From: Lachnospiraceae bacterium UBA3772
GTDB taxonomy: Bacteria; Bacillota; Clostridia; Lachnospirales; Lachnospiraceae
Assembly: GCA_002371025.1 (NCBI GenBank)
Contig: DFFQ01000097.1
Location: 1 to 16,748, forward strand
Direction of reading: 5' to 3'
DNA: 16,748 nt
The notes below the pieces were generated by a model. That model was given only the letters and a program-made list of their open reading frames with translations, ran no database searches and was not told the DNA's origin. Shown in pieces: positions 13,485 through 16,748 of the stretch; the first letter of the stretch is position 1; every line of letters begins with the position of its first letter. The position numbers and the translations under genes were made by a program.

Positions 13485-16400
13485 TTAATAAATTCTTTTA
13501 AGATTTCCATTAACTACTTCATATTCTCCTGCTGTAATATGATAATTCTGTCCATTATTACTGTCCCAATTATTACCATCATTAAAGCAGATATCTGCAG
13601 TCTGATTATCTGGAATATCAAGAATATACATCCATCTATATCCAGGCTTATCACTATTTTTCATGGCAACACCTGGTGCCGTAGTCCACTCTCCATTACC
13701 TATAGAATAATGGATATTTGCCTTCTGCCATGAGTTATTATAGTAAATTACAGCCTTATTTGTTGATATAGCCTGTACTCTGCCATTACTTACTGCATAC
13801 TTTCCCTTTGCTATATGGTAATTCTGTCCGTTATTACTATCCCAGTTACCCTTACCATCATTAAAGCAGAAGGTAACACATTCTGCGTCCTGCATGTCGA
13901 GTTTTATCATCCATTTATGACTTACAGTATCACTTGCCTGCATTTTAACTCCAGGAGCAGCAGTCCATTCTCCATTATCTTTTTTATAATGGATATTAGG
14001 ATTGTTTATCGGACCATCATAATAGATAACTGTTTCTTCCTTTGAACGAACTGATAATTCAATGATCTTTTCTGCAGTCTGTCCAAAAGTATCCTTTACA
14101 ACAAATATTATTTTTATATTTCCAGCTTCCTTAGGTGTAAAGTAACAAGTTGAAATTGAATATCTGTACCAACTTGAGTCTTCAACCTCCTGGTAGGTCA
14201 CGCCACCATCAAGACTATAATAGAATCCTCCTTCGGTTTCAGTATAATATGCTCCTTTGACTGATGCATTAAGATAAATGCTTTCTCCAACGAAATGTTC
14301 GTTATCATTATATTGTATGTCAACTACTTCTAAGCCCTTAAGTTCATGCTCCTCAGTAGCCCTTACTACATCTCCTGTCACTTCATCCTTCACATCAACA
14401 AAGAAAGTATTATTTCCAATATTTAATATTTTTTCATCTGTGTCCTTATTGATCAGATCTGTTGTATTAAAGCTAGCACTTGCACTTTTATCAAAACCAT
14501 CCTTATCGCTTCCAAAAGATCTTCCATAGATATATTCCACCCCATTAAAGATTACTCCAAAGCGATATTTATACTTACCTGAACCATACTTTCCACTTGC
14601 ATTTAAAGTAACATAATTATTTATATGATGAGTATCATACGACTCACAGGTAAAGCTCTTTAATTCTAATGGTTTTTCTTTATCAATAATAATATTACCT
14701 AAAGTTACTTCATTAGTATTACCCTTTGAATCCTTAACTGTGGCAAACATTTCATATTCACCATCCATATCAGGAGTCCAGGAAGCTTTATTCTTATCAA
14801 CTGTTAAATGAATTGTCTTCTTTCCCTCTGGATAATTACCTCCTGTTACGTAAATATCATCAAAGCATGCTTCGCCAAATCCACCATCGAATTCAGCTTC
14901 AAAGTTAATAGTAAAGTTACGAATGCACATATCTTTATCATAATCTAACTTCTTAACATATGGCTTTTTAGTTACTGTGATCTTCTTTTCAAAATCAAAG
15001 CAATAAGAATCGCCATCTTTAACATAAACCTTAATAGTATGCTCCCCTGCATTATCAATTACGTACTTTGTACTATTATCTGTATCATAATCTCTTATAA
15101 GATTTTCTTTTCCATTAAAGATATCTACAAACTTATATGAGACATTTTCATCATTAGATGCAAGTTTTGATGTGATGTTTATCTCATCACCTTCAAATAT
15201 GTCATCCTTATCCACACTGATTGAACCACTCTTTTTAAGAGCTAATTCTCTTTTCTCTTTATTAAGTGAAACTCCTGATTCCTCTAATTCCAATAATTTC
15301 ACGTCATTGTATTCAATATAAAAGTCATTTATCTTTGTAATATTATCATTTTCTTTGGAATCTTCTACTTCTACTGACCAGTCATATTCATTAAATTCAT
15401 CAATGGAATTAATGTCAAAAGCCTCATCAAGATCCCTAGCCAGTTCGCCATCCTTTGCCTCACTGCTTCCATCTAATGAAACAGCATAATGATTTAAATA
15501 GTCAAATGGAGCAAAGTTCCGGCTAAGTATCTTTCCTGAAACTTTATGTCTTGCAATTACAGTAACCATATTTTCAGATCTATCAGCTGTATTCATATTA
15601 ATAACAGCAAAAAATTTAGGATGATAATCATTTTTTTCAACAGTCATAGTTGAAAAAGCTTGCATTGTTCCTGGCCTGTACTCTGGTTTTTCAAAACATG
15701 AAGAATAACTATTTATGGAATCATACAAAACCCATCCAAAACCATGATTTGACCAAGTTTCTCCATGAGAATTTGCTATTTTAAAAGCACCTCTTTCAGT
15801 TTCCTCAATAGTGCCATTTCCATTAATATCGTAGCATATATTATCATCATATCCTACAATAGTCATTTCATGTCCGAATTCATTAAAATTATTACGTGAA
15901 TTATATATACACTTTTCACCTGCATGAGAAGATTCTGCTGGAAGAGTTCCATATATATAATTTTTAAAAAGAGCCGAAAAATTTATAACATGCCCCTCGT
16001 TAAGATAGCTCTTCATTTCATCAAGATCTGAATCATATGGTGAAGTGATCTGACCTGGATGTCTCAATCTTTTATAATCACTAATTTTATGTAATGGCGA
16101 ATCTTTATATATTTCCTTCTTTGGAAACCATGTCATGGCGTCCTTATCAGTCCATAAACGTTCACCATCTGCCAGTATTTTTCTTGGTGCACCATCATAA
16201 TAAAGGTAATTTAGTGCATCCTCTGGTCCGCTTGAACCACTCTCAGTAAATTTAATCTGATCATATACAAATAATGGAGACATTTCATTATTTACATCTT
16301 TTGCTGAAAGATTATTAGCTCTGCAATATTCATAAGTAAAACCATAATAAACTATTGCCCAGCATACACATGAACCAACAGCTCCCTGATTTCTGATCTG

Positions 16401-16715
16401 AGGAAAATAATCACTATCACTTAAATCTACTGATTCAGGATACTTCCCTTTAATAGATTCATTATCATCATAAGACTGATTCATACTAAATGTAAGTGCT
16501 CTGCTGATACTTTGAATATCTGTTTCATGCAGATCAGCAAATGGTATCTCTGCTCCGAGTCCGAGTTCTAAATCTTCACTATTACTTGTGCTATTGTCAT
16601 CGCCTGTGCCATCATAGGCTGACACGTTAAGTGTCAGCCCATTTAATACTGATGCAGCGATACTTGCAGCAAGAAGTAATGATATTATTTTTTTATTTAA
16701 AAACTTTTTCATCAT
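13485..16715 (-). CDS. Secreted papain-like cysteine peptidase with Ig-like repeats and two CBM25/26-like modules
   Basis: The protein has 1076 residues. Residues 1-33 are a signal peptide (KKFLNKK, hydrophobic core, cleavage near VSA-YD). A C1-family peptidase spans about 95-355: oxyanion Gln 110 and nucleophile Cys 116 in NQGAVGSCVCWA, His 282 in GHEMTIVGYDD and Asn 315 in KIANSHGETW. A DINGNGTIEETE loop (296-307) resembles an EF-hand calcium site. Residues 360-490 form an unassigned beta-rich domain. About 500-895 holds Ig-like units sharing a GE-x-x-VKD motif. Two tandem modules (about 896-985 and 988-1076) resemble starch-binding CBM25/26, each with VIYY, NIHY, GEWT, APGV and NWDSNNGQNYHI. 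The ribosome site before ATG 16715 is weak (GAG). There is no LPXTG or membrane anchor, so it is released or held by its binding modules. It is probably an extracellular protease acting on starch-associated protein. Confidence 0.9.
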   Translation of the reverse strand: MMKKFLNKKIISLLLAASIAASVLNGLTLNVSAYDGTGDDNSTSNSEDLELGLGAEIPFADLHETDIQSISRALTFSMNQSYDDNESIKGKYPESVDLSDSDYFPQIRNQGAVGSCVCWAIVYYGFTYEYCRANNLSAKDVNNEMSPLFVYDQIKFTESGSSGPEDALNYLYYDGAPRKILADGERLWTDKDAMTWFPKKEIYKDSPLHKISDYKRLRHPGQITSPYDSDLDEMKSYLNEGHVINFSALFKNYIYGTLPAESSHAGEKCIYNSRNNFNEFGHEMTIVGYDDNICYDINGNGTIEETERGAFKIANSHGETWSNHGFGWVLYDSINSYSSCFEKPEYRPGTMQAFSTMTVEKNDYHPKFFAVINMNTADRSENMVTVIARHKVSGKILSRNFAPFDYLNHYAVSLDGSSEAKDGELARDLDEAFDINSIDEFNEYDWSVEVEDSKENDNITKINDFYIEYNDVKLLELEESGVSLNKEKRELALKKSGSISVDKDDIFEGDEINITSKLASNDENVSYKFVDIFNGKENLIRDYDTDNSTKYVIDNAGEHTIKVYVKDGDSYCFDFEKKITVTKKPYVKKLDYDKDMCIRNFTINFEAEFDGGFGEACFDDIYVTGGNYPEGKKTIHLTVDKNKASWTPDMDGEYEMFATVKDSKGNTNEVTLGNIIIDKEKPLELKSFTCESYDTHHINNYVTLNASGKYGSGKYKYRFGVIFNGVEYIYGRSFGSDKDGFDKSASASFNTTDLINKDTDEKILNIGNNTFFVDVKDEVTGDVVRATEEHELKGLEVVDIQYNDNEHFVGESIYLNASVKGAYYTETEGGFYYSLDGGVTYQEVEDSSWYRYSISTCYFTPKEAGNIKIIFVVKDTFGQTAEKIIELSVRSKEETVIYYDGPINNPNIHYKKDNGEWTAAPGVKMQASDTVSHKWMIKLDMQDAECVTFCFNDGKGNWDSNNGQNYHIAKGKYAVSNGRVQAISTNKAVIYYNNSWQKANIHYSIGNGEWTTAPGVAMKNSDKPGYRWMYILDIPDNQTADICFNDGNNWDSNNGQNYHITAGEYEVVNGNLKRIY
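13488..14030 (-). repeat. Tandem duplication encoding two starch-binding-like modules
   Basis: The last 181 codons of the peptidase gene hold two copies of a module of about 90 codons, at about 14030-13761 and 13754-13488. The copies share roughly half their residues, including VIYY, NIHY, NGEWT, APGV, a WM dipeptide, CFNDG and the whole run WDSNNGQNYHI. Each keeps a His, Trp, Trp set (H909, W917, W958 and H1002, W1010, W1050) of the kind that lines the CBM25 sugar site. Confidence 0.8.
16617..16639 (-). other. GC-rich hairpin inside the signal-peptide coding region
   Basis: A perfect 9-bp inverted repeat (GGCTGACAC, 16617-16625, with GTGTCAGCC, 16631-16639) has a 5-base loop. It codes for LTLNVSA at the predicted signal-peptidase site, about 75-100 bases after the start codon, in otherwise AT-rich sequence. 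Confidence 0.55.
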
Positions 16716-16748
16716 TTTTTACTCGTATAATCCAATTATCAGTTTTGA

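Noticed and set aside
16716..16748. Promoter boxes upstream of the peptidase (GATAAT, TTATAC)
   Set aside because: Only 33 bases are visible before the window edge, so no -35 box can be checked.

Overview
The window is AT-rich, and every recognisable gene lies on the minus strand, so transcription runs from high to low coordinates. The organism is probably an anaerobic Firmicute of the Lachnospiraceae (Butyrivibrio/Roseburia/Eubacterium-like gut or rumen bacteria). This rests on the low GC, strong Gram-positive Shine-Dalgarno sites (GGAGG), a DUF5688-type gene as I recall it from that family, CBM25/26-like starch-binding modules, and MacAB-like efflux genes of the Gram-positive type. The family assignment is inference; the genus cannot be fixed.

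Layout in transcription order. (1) 16715-13485: secreted papain-like cysteine peptidase with Ig-like repeats and two C-terminal starch-binding-like modules. (2) 13378-12323: HisC-type aminotransferase behind an extended -10 promoter set inside a nested inverted repeat. (3) 12213-11296: DUF5688-like protein, with a promoter overlapping the stem-loop that follows hisC. (4) 11135-10932: cold-shock protein with a short leader carrying 11-nt tandem repeats, closed by a strong bidirectional terminator. (5) 10717-8353: an operon of a TetR-family regulator (TTG start), a stand-alone response-regulator receiver and the AAA+ replication-recombination factor RarA. A near-consensus promoter lies in front, with a 17-bp dyad over its -10 box.

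(6) 8234-3243: a four-gene export operon of HlyD-like adaptor, MacB-type ATPase, second long coiled-coil adaptor and MacB-type permease. It has overlapping or closely spaced junctions and its own promoter. (7) 3155-2649: SEC-C zinc-motif protein with a consensus promoter and a terminator. (8) 2554-1: a short UvrD/PcrA-like helicase, then an MBOAT (AlgI-like) O-acyltransferase that runs off the window edge.

Functionally the window mixes housekeeping (rarA, csp, hisC, helicase) with cell-surface and export functions (peptidase, efflux operon, MBOAT). I see no insertion sequence, CRISPR array, tRNA, rRNA or phage gene, and no gap longer than about 215 bases between genes. The points most worth a second look are the starch-binding cysteine peptidase, the TetR-receiver-RarA operon, and the repeated arrangement in which a gene's promoter overlaps or lies just upstream of the stem-loop that ends the previous gene.
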